The position numbers and the translations under genes are program-made. From Lethocerus indicus (lineage: Eukaryota; Arthropoda; Insecta; Hemiptera; Belostomatidae), in assembly GCA_019843655.1 (NCBI GenBank), contig JACDQD010000005.1, positions 12,241,575-12,305,574 of the forward strand: a stretch of DNA of 64,000 nucleotides. The letters run 5' to 3'. The first letter of the stretch is position 1. Each line of letters begins with the position of its first letter. A model generated the notes under the pieces. It saw nothing but the letters and a program-made list of their open reading frames with translations, did not search any database and was not told the DNA's origin. Positions 1 to 12,883 of the stretch are shown piece after piece.

Positions 1-1428
1 GGGGATAGGTGATACTCATAATGATGAAAATAATAGTTGCCAATGATGAAATACTATCACGACCAACTACTAGGGCCTGTAACCTTCGGGATACATCTTC
101 TGCGTTTTAACCATACAAAATCGCGGAAAATGCGCAAAACCGGACAAAATACAATAAATTTATTTATTTTTAAAAATAATAATGAAAAAACAAAACTCAT
201 GTGTAAGCCTCATAAACTAATAACCTTATCATTGCTAAAGACTACACACTTGAACGAAAAAATAATGCATTTTAAGACATTACTACATATAAAACTACTT
301 CGTAAAAAATTACAACTTCTAAAAGTAATCGTATTGGGGAGATTCCTTCGAAAATAAGAGAAAAGTTTTCATGTGATGTATCTGTTAGTTTCTATCTCAA
401 TGTATCTGATTAAACTACTTTCGGATGTAATGAAGTTGTTCAATTTGTTATCTAAATTTGCATTAAAGAAAAATCCGAAGTGACATTACCTAATTCAAAT
501 ATTTTCTACCCCCTAGCGCGAGTTACAATTTTGTATCAGCACTGACGAAAATTTTGCGATTCATTGGCAAAGATTGACAATATTCCGAGCCCCTGCAGAT
601 TACTCATGTTGTTTGTAGCAAAAGCGACGAATTCAATTCAAATCTGTAAGTAATAAACGAATAAAAATTTGAGCAGTGTGATTTTGGATAGTAGCGGTGC
701 AGCGATGGTGTTGACAAGATCGTTAAAGAAACTCTACAGACGGTGGCGAGAAGCCGTTGTCTATAGGTTTAGAATATAACCGGAGGGAAGAAGAAGGCGC
801 AAAAACGTAAGAAATGGTTCTTCGAACCCTCTCGGAACCATCAAACGCACACACATACACGCCAGAACTTTTAATAAATTCGGAGGTGAATCACATTCAG
901 CAGACAGCTTAGCTCTCCTTATTTTGTTGGCTTCCATTCTTCTTCTTTTTCTTTTCCCTAAATACAGTGACAACGTTTTTCGTTTAAAAAGTACGGTTAG
1001 GGACGTTTCCGCCGGATGGAATTCAAGATTTGTCGTCCACACAGCTGTCCGGTTACTGACTCATCCGAACAAGTTCGGAATAAACGGAGAGAACTCTGTC
1101 GGAAACATCGACTGAATGGATTCACGAGATAAACACTCAAGGGATACAACGGCAATAAGAGCCTTACAGATATTACATCCAAATGGGAAACACGTTTTCA
1201 ATTCTCAGAATTAATTCGAGTTTTTTTTCTTCAATGATTTCGTCTACCAGGTACTTCTGTCGTTAACTTATGAAACTATGTTTTCACTTATTTAAATTAC
1301 GTTTTTTGTATTCTTAAAACCATGAGGAGCTATTCTGATTTTAAGGAAATACCAACTATGGACTTTATGGTGAGTCACTCCATAATTAAAAAAACATACA
1401 GCATTAAAAGAAAAAGCAGTATTGTTTA
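1..1428. other. No gene supported; CpG-containing upstream DNA
   Basis: I see no convincing gene here. The stretch at about 540-1190 is richer in CpG than its surroundings and holds a short perfect palindrome at 1065-1078 (CCGAAC-AA-GTTCGG), so it may be promoter DNA. An ATG at 1324 opens 16 codons that run straight into a good donor (GTGAGT), which could be a first coding exon on the plus strand. I found no acceptor that continues it in frame. Confidence 0.3.
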
Positions 1429-1596
1429 TTAAAATAAATTCCAAAACGAAATATCGTATATCCGCCGTGAGTATTTCTCAATTTTTACACATTTTTCAAG
1501 TTCAGGATCAGAGGTAACACAAAGAGTCATAGTTTCTACATGGCACTTCTGTATCTGTTTACTTTCTTCCAATGCCATAAGTTGTTCCACCACATC
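1429..1596 (-). CDS. Terminal exon of an unrecognised minus-strand gene (partial)
   Basis: Reading leftward, a pyrimidine-rich acceptor ending in TTTAG is followed by 55 open codons and a TAA stop. The stop overlaps an AATAAA polyadenylation signal at 1425-1430. The peptide begins DVVEQLMALEESKQIQKC and contains CVTSDPELEKC. Entry phase is 0. It is not a further exon of the neighbouring SNAPC1 gene, whose own stop lies at 3204 and whose exons do not end in the right phase. I do not recognise the protein. The acceptor, open frame and poly(A) signal together make a real last exon plausible, but upstream exons were not found. Confidence 0.35.
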   Translation of the reverse strand, partial: DVVEQLMALEESKQIQKCHVETMTLCVTSDPELEKCVKIEKYSRRIYDISFWNLF

Positions 1597-1807
1597 CTAA
1601 ACACAAAGTATTATCTTAAAAACTATACTTGAATACCATTGATATTCTGACATAATAAGAAATTATTGAAAATAAATGTAAAACATAACTGTAATAATAA
1701 ATTGAAGCATCATAATCATAATGCCCCCCCATTTCAAAAATAATACTTAGGAATAGGAGTGTTACCTGGAAAAGCAGGTTATAACGAGGGACATTCAAAA
1801 ATATTGA

Positions 1808-1921
1808 ATGTCTCATACTGAAGAAAAGAAGACGATGTCTGAGATGATGTTGAGTAGCCCAAAACTAAACAAACATCACTTTACAACACAAAGAAGACTG
1901 TTGCAGCCATTCAAACCAAAG
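1808..1921 (+). CDS. Candidate first coding exon, unknown product
   Basis: An ATG right after an in-frame TGA opens 38 codons (starting MSHTEEKKTMSEMM, ending LLQPFKPK). These end exactly at a donor (AAG|GTATGA) in phase 0. The peptide is basic and serine-rich like many N-termini, but I recognise no family. No continuing exon was found on the plus strand before SNAPC1, which is transcribed from the opposite strand. It could be chance. Confidence 0.2.
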
Positions 1922-3203
1922 GTATGATACACCCACATTACTATTAGATATAAGTTGCAGGAATGTTCATACTCCAATAAGAACTATTCTGAGGGTGATG
2001 GGCTGTATGTAAACATGGACTGTGTTTAATTAAAACATGTTAACTCAAGCCTTCATCTTCAGTATTTATATGATCCATAAAATATGATGAATGCTAGCTA
2101 ACATTATGATTAACACATCATATTTTTGCTGGTGTCAATGTGGCTGGTGATGATTCAGGAAGTAGTTTTCATTTTTCCCCAATTTAAGTTTGAATGCCTT
2201 TTTCGCCCTCAAATCTATTTGTTGCTTTTCTTAACTTTGATTAAGCTAAAAGAATATGAAATGAAGATACACAAATATGAAAAATTCTAAGAATCTATAT
2301 TATTCATACCTTTGGACCATAAATCTTTTGGCCAATGAATGTACTAAGTTCATAAATTTAATCACTTCTTTCATTAAGAAATAAAATCCCAAGTTGTCTG
2401 AAGTAGAAAAGGTGCAATTAATGAGGATTTTTCAATAAAATAAATGGTACTCAAAAATCATCATGTTAAAAATGGTACTACAGGTAGTACAAATAAATTT
2501 ATTTATTTTAAGCAGAATAGGGACCAATTAATAGCTTTAATTTTGTGAATATCAATGTTTATATTTAAAATATAAATATAATATTTAAGAAAAACATAGA
2601 ATTTTTTCGTACATTTTGTTTTACATGGGTTTACCTACACATTATAGTCATAAATCAATGATCATAAATTATACAGTAAATTCATTATTAAAAATTAGAA
2701 AAATTGTTTATTATTATTATGTTATTATATTAAACTAATAAGAAATAAATAATAAATGTAAAACATTAAGTGAAAAAACAAGAGCTAACCCAAGATCTTG
2801 CAATAGAGAGGAATGGTGCTTTTGGTATTTTATTTCCCATAAAATTTAAACTATCAAGGAGATAAAAACATCTCTATAGGTGTATAAACCATTGCATTAA
2901 AATTATCTCTTACACTATTAATAAAGTAATTAATTAGACAGCATTATCTAACAAAGGGAAATTTATGAATGTGGTATTTTAACAACAGATTGGAAAAAAG
3001 AATCAATTTACGATTATTAATGTCAAAAAATCATCACAGAATGTTCATAAAATTAGAATTTTTCAAGACTTTCTTCCTTAAAAGTATGCTACAAAAAATT
3101 AATTTTAAATATACAGACCAAACACATCATAAAATCCATAAATTAAATATTTTTATACAAGGAACTGTAAATTATATTAAACAAATCATGCAAACTGAGT
3201 ATG

Positions 3204-6200
3204 TTATTTTTCTGCATGTGTCATAGGATTTGTACATTCCTTAAGATTTGGCATGCTCAAAGTTGAGGGCTGTTCAATGCAAGCTTCATTTTCGGCATCA
3301 TACAACACACCAACCTTAAGAGCCTCCTCAAGTCGTCTGAAAATTCAAAAATGAATTATTATGAGGGTATGCTTTTCTGTACTACATAATCTATTATTTG
3401 ATATCCCTTCTTTGCTCTAGTTCATCTAAACAGGTTCATAAAACAGGTTGTATTCATAATTACTAAGATAAGAAAGAAATACAATTCATTATTCGCTTTA
3501 CTAGTAACCACAAAGAATATATCTGAAAACTTGAATAATATACTGAAGGTAATAAAACGATTTTATGGACATTATAAAACAAATAAAAATAGATTAATAG
3601 AATTATAATTATACACAGTACCTCATTATTATTACCTATAATGTTATCACCAATAACCCAAAATTAGATTGTAATTTTCATTAATGAGGTAATTAAGAAT
3701 TAGTGAAAGTTGTTTCACAGTCAAAATATTAAATATATTAATTAATTAATATACATTTATATTACCTAGGTTTTTTTATGTTTTCAGTGTTTTTTTCATT
3801 CTTCTTAATCTCATTCATCTTAGGTTTTTCATCCCCTACACAAAACAAATTACAAAAAATATTAATTAAAAAATTGATTACTCCAAATTCTTTAAAACAA
3901 ATAATAACATTTGATAACACATCATTCAAACTTAATCAGACGGCTACAGGAATAGTTCAAAGTATACAATTGCTACCTTGTTTACAACAATATACAATAG
4001 TTTTTTACAACATAGCTTTGCTATGAGTTACATAAAAACAATGTTAATAGCCCACTAAATAATTAAATCTATGAAAAAGGCAAATTGTAATAAAATTAAG
4101 AACATACCTAAAACAGCTGAAATAGAAGTTGTTGGTCTCAAAATTGGTTCAAGGAAATGGCGTGTAGAAAATTTGCTTCCATCCACAAGTGATAGATCTT
4201 GAACAATCAAGTAAATTTCAAATGAATTTAATTGGAATTTACAATCAACTCTTGTACTGTAGTGGTTGCCTCCTTGTCGTGTGTATATTATGTGTCTTGT
4301 TATTGTGTTTTCTGACCAAATATATACTTGACTAATAATCTGGCAAAGACTTAAGCCGATTAACAAAATCTCTCCAACCCAAATAAGACAAACGACATCC
4401 CCCAATAACACAATAACACGACACTAATATATACACAGGACAAACAGACAACCACCAGAGTACAAGTGACCAGAGTGCAGTGAGGATGCCCAAAAAATAT
4501 TCAATGTGCCAAAATGACTAACACCGCTACTGGAGATAGCGGCAGCCGAAACCGGTCTAGCAAAAGGCCAAACCAGTAGGAAACAGAAACACACAAAATC
4601 TATGGTGTTCCAACCCCTTGCAGGCCACAAAACAGGTATTCTAAACTGGAAAAAATAAATGTTACAGTAATGGCAAAAGAGAGCTGCCTGTATTGCATTT
4701 AAATTAAAAAGGCTGGTGGTTTAGATTAATCCGTGCCTTTATCTACAATTCCTACTAATGATTTGAGATTTATCAATTTGTAATACTATAAATACTCAAC
4801 AAAAATGTATTTGGTTTTGCAAGGTGATACCAGCTTACTTTCAATTTCTTGTTTCACTTGGTTGTATTCATTTTCATAAGTCTTCCAGACATTTTCATCA
4901 AGACCAACTTCTTTCATTAGATTTTCTGAAAATCTTCTGATGTTTTTATTCTCTGTCTGCATTTGCGAATTGATGTAAGCATTCCGCACTCTTCTCTTAG
5001 CTGATTCCGCTGTATACTATATAAAAATTTTAAAAGAAATCATAACAGTTATTACCATTTTCTAATTTTGTTTAAATGATACATTAAACTTATTTTTTTA
5101 ATTTCTAGTGACTGACATTCATTCTCTGTTATCGATACATGAATAAAAACACAAACAATATTTTGCTGAGGAAAGTACAATAAAATAATTAGTAAGTTTA
5201 AACTGAAGTAAGATTTGTATGAATGTTATAATAATAATACCATAATAAACAATAATAATTCCATTTATACAGATTAATTATAAAGCAACAATGTTCAGCA
5301 AAATTCAAACATGGATATTATTAAAGATATTTTCAAAAAGAGTACTTTTAAGCAATGAAAAATCCATTATTAATAACAATAATTATATTTTTCAAAAGAT
5401 ACTTACAAAGTCATTGCTGAAAACAAAATCAAATGCATTTGAGAGAACGAGTTTGTAGAAGCAGAAGGCAACTTCTCTACAATCACATTTGATACCAGCA
5501 ATGAAGAACCAAAGATCTTCCCATTCATTCAGTTCAACTCTTATTCTAATCCTTTTCCTATATAAGAAAAAAAATTAGCCTCATATTCTGGCATTATTAA
5601 TTAGATGCAAATGTAAACATCTTACTTCAGAGGTTGTATGAAATAAAGTATGTATAGTAGGTAAACTGCACCAGTTCTTTCTGCTCTTGAATACTCTTCT
5701 GTTGTGAATGATTTAACTATGTTAAAAAGCTGCTGGGTGAAATAGGTCATTTCTGCGACAGATGGTCGGCCACTAAAACCACAAAGAAATATTAACACCT
5801 GTTATACCTGCATAATGCCAAAATATATAATTGTTCCATTAAATTAATGAATATAGTCCATGTAAGATTCACAAGTTACAATATAAAATATTAAGTATAA
5901 TTAAAATAACTTGTACCTGTCATTACATTACATACAGATCTTATTGTTCTCATATTCAATTGAAAATTGTTCTCCCATGAGTAGGTTCTCATGTCTAATA
6001 CAGGTCAATAAATCCTACATTATAAAACCCTCTTCTTTTACAATAAATAAATTATTATAAGATATTGAGCAATAAAGATTTGTGATATCAAATTTTCCAA
6101 TATATTAAATAATGCTAAATATAAACAAAACCAACATAAATATCATTACTTCTCCCATTCTTTTTCCATAATCAATATATTACCATGTTACAATCAGTCT

Positions 6201-6763
6201 GTCTCCTAGATAATTGTGCTCTTTCCACCATAACATTTATTATGTTAGGTGGAACAATATCAGTATGTCTTATGAATTACAATGGTAGTCCAAAATAACC
6301 ATTGATTATAAAATTCATTTTATGAGGATATTCATGTCTGAGGATAATTGAAGACAGACCAGATCTATGCAAAACAACTATTTTAGCCTCATCTATGACA
6401 TAAAACAGACAGAGAGATTATGACAATTTTAAGGTATATCCCAACCATTTTTCTCATTCCCAAGTTAATAAAATGATGCCAGTTGATTAATTTATACCTG
6501 AAGTAACTATTGAATATTGTAATTATGTAATCTTTATATGCTACATATGTGATAAAGCAAAAGGAAGTAAAAGCTCCAAAGCTTAAAATTATGTTTAAAC
6601 TTGATAAACACTAATTTTACCAATATATAAAACCAAATTGTAGAGATTTCCACACTTCCACAAAGTAATTGTAATCTAAACCGGGTTTTTTAGCAAAATT
6701 TCCAATAAATGTTTCGCAATCTTCTTTGACTCCTAGCATAACCGTTTCTCTCGACTGATTCAT
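3204..6763 (-). CDS. SNAPC1: snRNA-activating protein complex subunit 1 homologue
   Basis: Seven exons on the minus strand: 6763-6621, 5772-5626, 5557-5407, 5016-4839, 4197-4108, 3835-3766, 3336-3204. They join in phase to 303 residues. SNAPC1 is the scaffold subunit of SNAPc, which binds the proximal sequence element of snRNA promoters for RNA polymerases II and III in the nucleus. The N-terminal half follows vertebrate SNAPC1 closely: an early acidic DCE motif, then VEVWKSLQFGFIYCGR (human has ELWRNMKFGTIFCGR), then AVYLLYILYFIQPL and the RIRVELNEWEDL block. The C-terminal 100 residues (exons 5-7) are low in similarity to anything I know, which is usual for the family. I chose the ATG at 6763; the frame stays open upstream but has no earlier ATG. 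It is divergent from COX11, with about 700 bp between starts. A dispersed repeat lies in intron 4. Confidence 0.9.
4351..4635 (+). repeat. Dispersed HHR-like repeat, copy 1
   Basis: This copy lies in SNAPC1 intron 4. It holds the family's landmarks in order: the AAGCCGATTAAC block at the left, a short TATATACACA run, the GTACAAGTGA block, the CTGRAGA / CCGAAACCGGTCTAGC core, and a right end ending ACAAAACAG before GTATTC. In this copy the core reads CTGGAGA, so it carries a point change relative to the best copy at 56.2 kb. Confidence 0.75.
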
Positions 6764-7467
6764 GATTTCCAGCACTGCTGATCGCACATCCAATTTCTTT
6801 TGATGGAAGGGAGGTTGCAAATTGTAACCTCCCTTCAAGAAATATGTGACACGTGATGTCACTAATTAATAATGAAGTGTAAGTAAATTACACGAAGTAT
6901 TAGTTTTATAAAAAATCAACATTACAGATTACACATTTTATAATTAAATAATTTATATTTTATTGAATAATTTTATTTTAATTTTGATTTGCTCAATTGG
7001 AATAAATTCGATTATCATGTTCAAATTAGTCATTGTTATCTGATATCTTTATTATATTTTGTATTCGATGGCAGACGAAAATTTCGCACCAACTTTAAAA
7101 CTCTTCCATACTCTAATAATATTCAAAGCTTGATTCTCTTCACTTGAATGCCATTCATCGAATCGCAAATTTGACCAAAAAACCAAAACGTTTCTTTAAT
7201 TAATTCTAGACCCATTGAACCATTTCTAATTTAAATGTCATTTCACTTTTTTTTTGTGGTTCACCAGATGGCTTAGTGACGCCGGTACAGTAACTATTCT
7301 GAGGTTATAGGAAGGTTTCATGTTTACGTTAGTCTTTTTGACTTTTTTAATTGCCGGTCGAAGTCAGAATTTGATTTCTATTTATGAGTCAGAGCCCAAC
7401 TAACGCGGACTGAATGTAAATCCCTCGAAAGGTGTTCAACTTTAGTAGCGACATATACAAGTTGAGA
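6764..7467. promoter_or_regulatory. Divergent SNAPC1/COX11 intergenic region
   Basis: This roughly 700-bp gap lies between the two divergent start codons and must hold both promoters. I see no clear TATA box at a convincing distance. A bidirectional promoter is an inference from spacing only. Confidence 0.4.
6806..6836 (-). repeat. Perfect 11-bp inverted repeat, hairpin in SNAPC1 5' leader
   Basis: GAAGGGAGGTT at 6806-6816 is the exact reverse complement of AACCTCCCTTC at 6826-6836, with a 9-base loop. The stem extends inward by two or three more pairs with one mismatch. It lies 43 bases upstream of the SNAPC1 ATG, so it should be in the 5' untranslated region if transcription starts further upstream. 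Confidence 0.7.
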
Positions 7468-10218
7468 ATGTTTAGTTGTGGTGCCAGAACTTTTTTCAGT
7501 ACGTCGAAGTCCTTGTTACAATGCGCATATTGTGCAAAGACAATCGGAAGCGACCTGCTCAAGATGCAGACTAGACTTTACTGCAGCCCTACGAAGGACA
7601 GGCGATTGAAGAGTAGATCGACTTTGTATTATGTGGCTGCTGTGGGTGTGCTGGCTGTTGGAATGAGCTATGCGGCAGTCCCTTTGTACAGGATATTTTG
7701 CCAGGTCAATTAATAATGATAGGTCTTTTAATGTAGTTACAAGGGTAGCTCATAAAAGAAAAAACTGTGCATACTTGGTAATTCCTGGATATTGTATCAT
7801 TAGTGGCTTAACTCCTTCTTACTTAAAAATTTGTTGTAGTTAAAAGTTACAAATCCATCACCAGCAATGAGTACTTCCCCATCCATCTAGGCTTCATTAT
7901 GATAAAGCATCAAACATAATTCTATAGTGTTTGGGAGTCAGGTCCACTCATAAATTAAACTTGGAAATTTAAATTTGCTGTCAATTGAAAAATTAAAAAT
8001 CAAATTGCAGAGTTAAGACTGGAATCATCCAACTTCCAATAATCAAAAATAATTATAATTAGAATAAGGAAGAAATGATAGAAGGACAGAAAAACACACT
8101 ATAGAAGAGCTGGTAATTGTGTTCAGCTTAGCTCAGTAAGAGGAATGAATTGAGTACTAAATTCTTATTAAAATGTTTAAACATTTCAAATGTCAACCTT
8201 TAGAATCCCATCTCAATTAGTATACAATCTACATTATTTTTTTTATACTGTTTATATAAATCTGCGCTTAGTGATATTTAAATCATTAATCTCTTGAAAA
8301 TGCTGAATCTTTAAATTAACTTAATGAACAACCTTACTTCTACCAATTTCTGCCATGCTAGAATATGAGTTCTAAAATGGTAGTTTTACTAATATATCAT
8401 TTTAATAAACACATGTTTCATATTTTGATGCTCAATATATTTTTCATATATGGAATGTCTTTTTTAATTTTGTTTTGAGTTACAAATGTTAATTATTTTA
8501 GGCCTACAGTTACGGTGGGACTACTGGAAGTGATGCAGGACAAATTGTGGAAAACATGAAGAAGGTAGAAGACAGACAGATTAGAGTGAAATTTAATGCA
8601 GACATAGGAGCAAGTATGAGATGGAATTTCAAACCACAACAATCAGAAATTGTAGTAAGAAAATTATTGAATAAATACTTATGTTTATTTAAACATAAAA
8701 CAACTAATGTATACTTGTTAATTTGCTAAAGGAGGGACTAAAATAGCAACCCTCAAGGTGCCTGTATTTAATGGATTTGGTCTTTGGAAAAAGTAATATT
8801 TAAAAATACATTATATCATTGTTATTAGGTTGTGAGTATATTGGAGCTTATAAGTGCCTTTGATTTAATCAGTTGAAGGAAAATTTCTGTTGGCTGTCTG
8901 AATTTATTTCATATGCAAATTTAAACTTATTATAATTTGTTCACTGTGGCAACCAAATCAAATTCATTAGTGTGACTGCTGTTCTGGTCTCATGAATGTA
9001 CAAGTATTAACCAATATGTTCTGTTATAAACATTGTTTTTATATAGGTTTATTTGTGAATGAAAAAATGAACCCTATTTATAATTAAGTCTGCTATCTTT
9101 CATGACAACAAAGAGGAGTTTAAGTCCTCTATGCATGAAAGTAATATACTAGATATATGCTGAGAAATATGGCTTTTGTAATCTGTATTGTCTAAGATCA
9201 AAAGAGAATTTAATGTTTATGTATAATTACCATTTACTGTTTAGGTGATCCCAGGTGAAACAGCATTGGCATTCTACACTGCTCGTAATCCAACCGATGT
9301 GCCCGTTACTGGAATCAGTACATACAATGTTGTACCATTTGAAGCTGGACAATACTTTAACAAAATACAATGTTTCTGCTTTGAAGAACAAATGCTCAAT
9401 CCTCATGAACAGGTAAAAACTACTAGAATATCCATCACATGACATTGCTCTATGTATGGTAAATGTTTTCATAAAATCCATCATAACAAACACCTCTCCT
9501 AAAGATTGGGGTGATTAAACTACTCTCAAGAAATAATAAATGCATTTTAAATTGAATGTTTTGTGGTGGCAATTTGAGTTAGTTCTACTTGATTCTGAAC
9601 TACATTAGAATTGTTATATAAATACAATTATTAATATGAATTAACACTAACTAGCTCCCAGTAGGATCACATAATGTTGTGGGAGAACCTTGGTTGGCAG
9701 GGGTTGACCACCTGTTGCTGTAGGATTTTGTGTTTGGAAACCACCTTAGTGGGCTTCATTGGTTGGGTTTTTGCCCTCCTACTGGGGCCCTCTCCGGTGT
9801 TGTCTGTATCCAACATATTGTAACTCTTACTAGTTCCATCATCAGGGACCAAATGAATAGAGCAGTTAATAGATTTGGAATTACCAGAATTAGTTTTAGA
9901 ATGCATATGTTTTCAAGAGAAGCCAAATAAGGACTTAATGAAGTTAAAATACTAACAGATTAAGGTTTCTTCCATATTCTATCCATACTCTGGAATATAA
10001 AATGTTAACTCCCATTTATTATTTCTTATACTTTGTATTAATAAGAAAATTACAATTAATATTTTTAGGTGGATATGCCTGTTTTCTTCTATATTGATCC
10101 AGAGTTTGTGGAAGACCCCAAGATGGAGTTGGTCAATACAATAACACTCTCCTATACATTTTTTGAAGCCAAAGAGGGTCTTAAACTCCCAATACCTTCC
10201 TATGTTAAGCCTCATTAA
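7468..10218 (+). CDS. COX11: Cytochrome c oxidase assembly protein COX11
   Basis: Four exons: 7468-7704, 8502-8654, 9245-9412, 10069-10218. All introns are phase 0, giving 235 residues. COX11 is a mitochondrial inner-membrane copper chaperone that delivers copper to the CuB site of cytochrome c oxidase subunit 1. The first 50 residues are basic and look like a mitochondrial presequence. One transmembrane segment follows at about 52-72, ending in the conserved VPLYRIFCQ. The intermembrane-space domain holds the copper-binding CFCF motif at 173-176, inside KIQCFCFEEQ, and the C-terminal VDMPVFFYIDPEF block. Cys78 is also conserved in the family. The ATG at 7468 is the first usable one; an earlier ATG is followed at once by TAA. 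Length matches the family once the variable presequence is allowed for. Confidence 0.95.
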
Positions 10219-10315
10219 TGTAATTGATGCTTGTATATAAATGTATAATTGTAGACAATTTATTGTAGATATTAAATTTAATTGTTACAATATTGAATTG
10301 TTCTTTTCTTCTAGT

Positions 10316-10321
10316 AATAAA
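10316..10321 (+). terminator. COX11 polyadenylation signal
   Basis: AATAAA lies about 100 bases after the COX11 stop codon. It is the first canonical signal downstream. Confidence 0.6.
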
Positions 10322-10329
10322 TAATGATT

Positions 10330-12109
10330 GATGAAGGAAAACTCTTCCTGTTTAATATTTTATATTTATAACTATTTAAATCAGATTCTAAAATTATTAT
10401 GTGCATAAAAATAGTAATTTATGGTTTACTGTATTGTTTATACATATGAGTACAAATTTGTATATATAATTATTGCTAATTATTAAGCAACAAAAATAAG
10501 TATTATTTATTTAAATAGTAAGTATTGCATTCATGATAATTTATAATATTCTGGACTGTCCTTAATAGGTTTCAACTTTTTTTTATTGAAACCTATTGCT
10601 GTCTAATACAAATATAAGTATATATTAATGAAGATACTCACTATTTTATAAATATCAAAGACTATGAATGTTTAGGAGTTTTTTTTTAATTTTAAGTCAG
10701 GACTATAATTTTTTTAATTATGTTTAGTGACAGTGAGCGTTCTGTAATTTTTTACCTGTAGGTTCAATATTTTAATTTTGCCTATTTCTAATTCTTATGT
10801 CACATTCATAAGTTCATTTTACGTCATAAAAAAATCTATTATTTCAATGCATAATCCAAATTCAATTGCAAGCAGATAACCGGTTTTGTCCCTAATGAAA
10901 TACCTCAATATGCTCCCTTGCTTCATTGAGTACAATTTAATATGGTAATTTAAAACATAAATAGTATAAATATTATTTGGAGCTCATTACTTTATTTTGT
11001 CACATTAGACCCCAAGATTAATTCTTTTGTAATTTATAACATAATAATGGGTTAAATTATAGGGACATTGGTTATTTTGTACCATATCTGTCCAAATGGC
11101 AGAATTCCTGTTTCCTTTTTTCAGAAACTTCAGTGTTGTATGACAAAATAGCAGCTAAAAAGATTAAGTCCATACCTTATCAACATAGATCAATGACAAA
11201 TACATAAATTTTAGTTAACTGTTATTTTACTAATATCAGAACTACAAAACTAATAGTCACTGACAAAGAAATATAAATGTCAAAAATAGTTGCTCTTTCT
11301 CATACATATTTTTATAAATTCTCATTTAAAATATCATTTGTGCAATTTCTGGTGTAAGTAAAATGCAAGCAAGTTAGTTTTCATTACTTGAAGTGAGATG
11401 AATAAATAAGAATTTATTTCTTTTTAACATATAAATGCTTGTTAACTATTGGAAAGACAAATATTCCTGACTTTTTATAATTTCTTTTAATATTGGCCAA
11501 CACATCAAAAGACCAATACATTTAATACTGTTTTTTATTGCTTCTGTTTTAGTTTTGAAATAAATCGACAAAAAATCATTAAATAATTTTTACTGTTTGC
11601 AATGTGAATGCTCCAAACCATAAGAAGTTAGAGGTGTATTTTAAAAGTATTAGAACTTTAAATGCTGACTTTTAAGTAAGTATTGTGCTTTAATTGCATT
11701 ATTAAAAACAAATAACATTTATTTCTCACTCTAATTTTTTTTCCATGCAATTTGTAATGCAGACTGAATGGCTTATGTCTTCTATAATATTCAAACTGCC
11801 AACCTCTGGTTCCAAAGACACATGCTCAACACCATGAGGCTCCTAAATAACATATTTAATCTTAGGTTATTACTTTGGCTTCTCAGGACTAAAATTAAAC
11901 CATATGAAAACTAACTTAATCTCCACATTAAGAACCAATTTGGTCAATAAGGTACAACCAACACAATTGTTATACTTGACTTATTACAAAATAATTGAGT
12001 TTCATTTAATTAATAATAAATTAATCAATATACATGAAAGATATACATACACATTTTATAATAGAAATAGGGCAAACAATGAGGATAGAGCATAGAAAAA
12101 GATTAGTAC
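10330..12109. other. Convergent intergenic DNA, no gene seen
   Basis: AT-rich sequence lies between the ends of COX11 and PDI. I found no reading frame with splice sites or recognisable content. The only open frame of note, near 11904-12095, is low-complexity AT-rich sequence. Confidence 0.5.
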
Positions 12110-12115
12110 TTTATT
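12110..12115 (-). terminator. Probable PDI polyadenylation signal
   Basis: AATAAA on the minus strand, about 770 bases beyond the PDI stop codon. That implies a long 3' untranslated region containing several AT-rich runs. A nearer weak signal could also be used. Confidence 0.4.
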
Positions 12116-12883
12116 AACTTCTCATCACCAAAATGGCCACACAATGTGATGTGTGTTAATACAATTCTACATTGTTTTTACTTCCTTTGTACAAACTTTC
12201 AATAAGTCACTTTGCGCACTGAAACCCATTGTTTTCTTGATTGATTTTACAACTTAAACAAAAATATATTTATATATACCAATGTACTAGCTAAAAAAGT
12301 ACACAAATTATAATCACATTTCTCCTTTTGTCCTTATAAATACAAACTTCAACATTAAAAAAAAAAAAAATAGGAAAATAAGATCGGATTGGCTAACACA
12401 TCTCTATTTGATTTAGTATTTAATTTTCCTTTAAATATATATAATATTAACAAGAACAATCGATTAATATATTAAAAACTGGAATTGTGGTATGATCGAT
12501 AATTCGATTCTTCCTCTCTTTAAAGTACAAAAATATTCGATGTGCTCAAAAAAGTGGGTACATCTATAAAAAAATATCAGGACACCTAGATACATATAAA
12601 ATATATACGTTACATATATATATTTATATGATTTTTCATAATGTTCGGTCAGTCTTGGAAATTATACTAAAGCAAATGGTTGAACTGGGGAAAAAGAAGA
12701 GAAGATAGGAAGTAGAAAATGTTTTTGATACAATTACTAATTCAGGTCTAGGTGCTCTGTCCTCAACCGCAATGAAGAGTACAAAACAGAACCCTGGCCT
12801 GACTGGAATAACATGTTAACATTTTATAATTGTTTTTGCTTGGAACCAGTTAAAATTAAAATTAAAAAATAGATATCTGTCAA

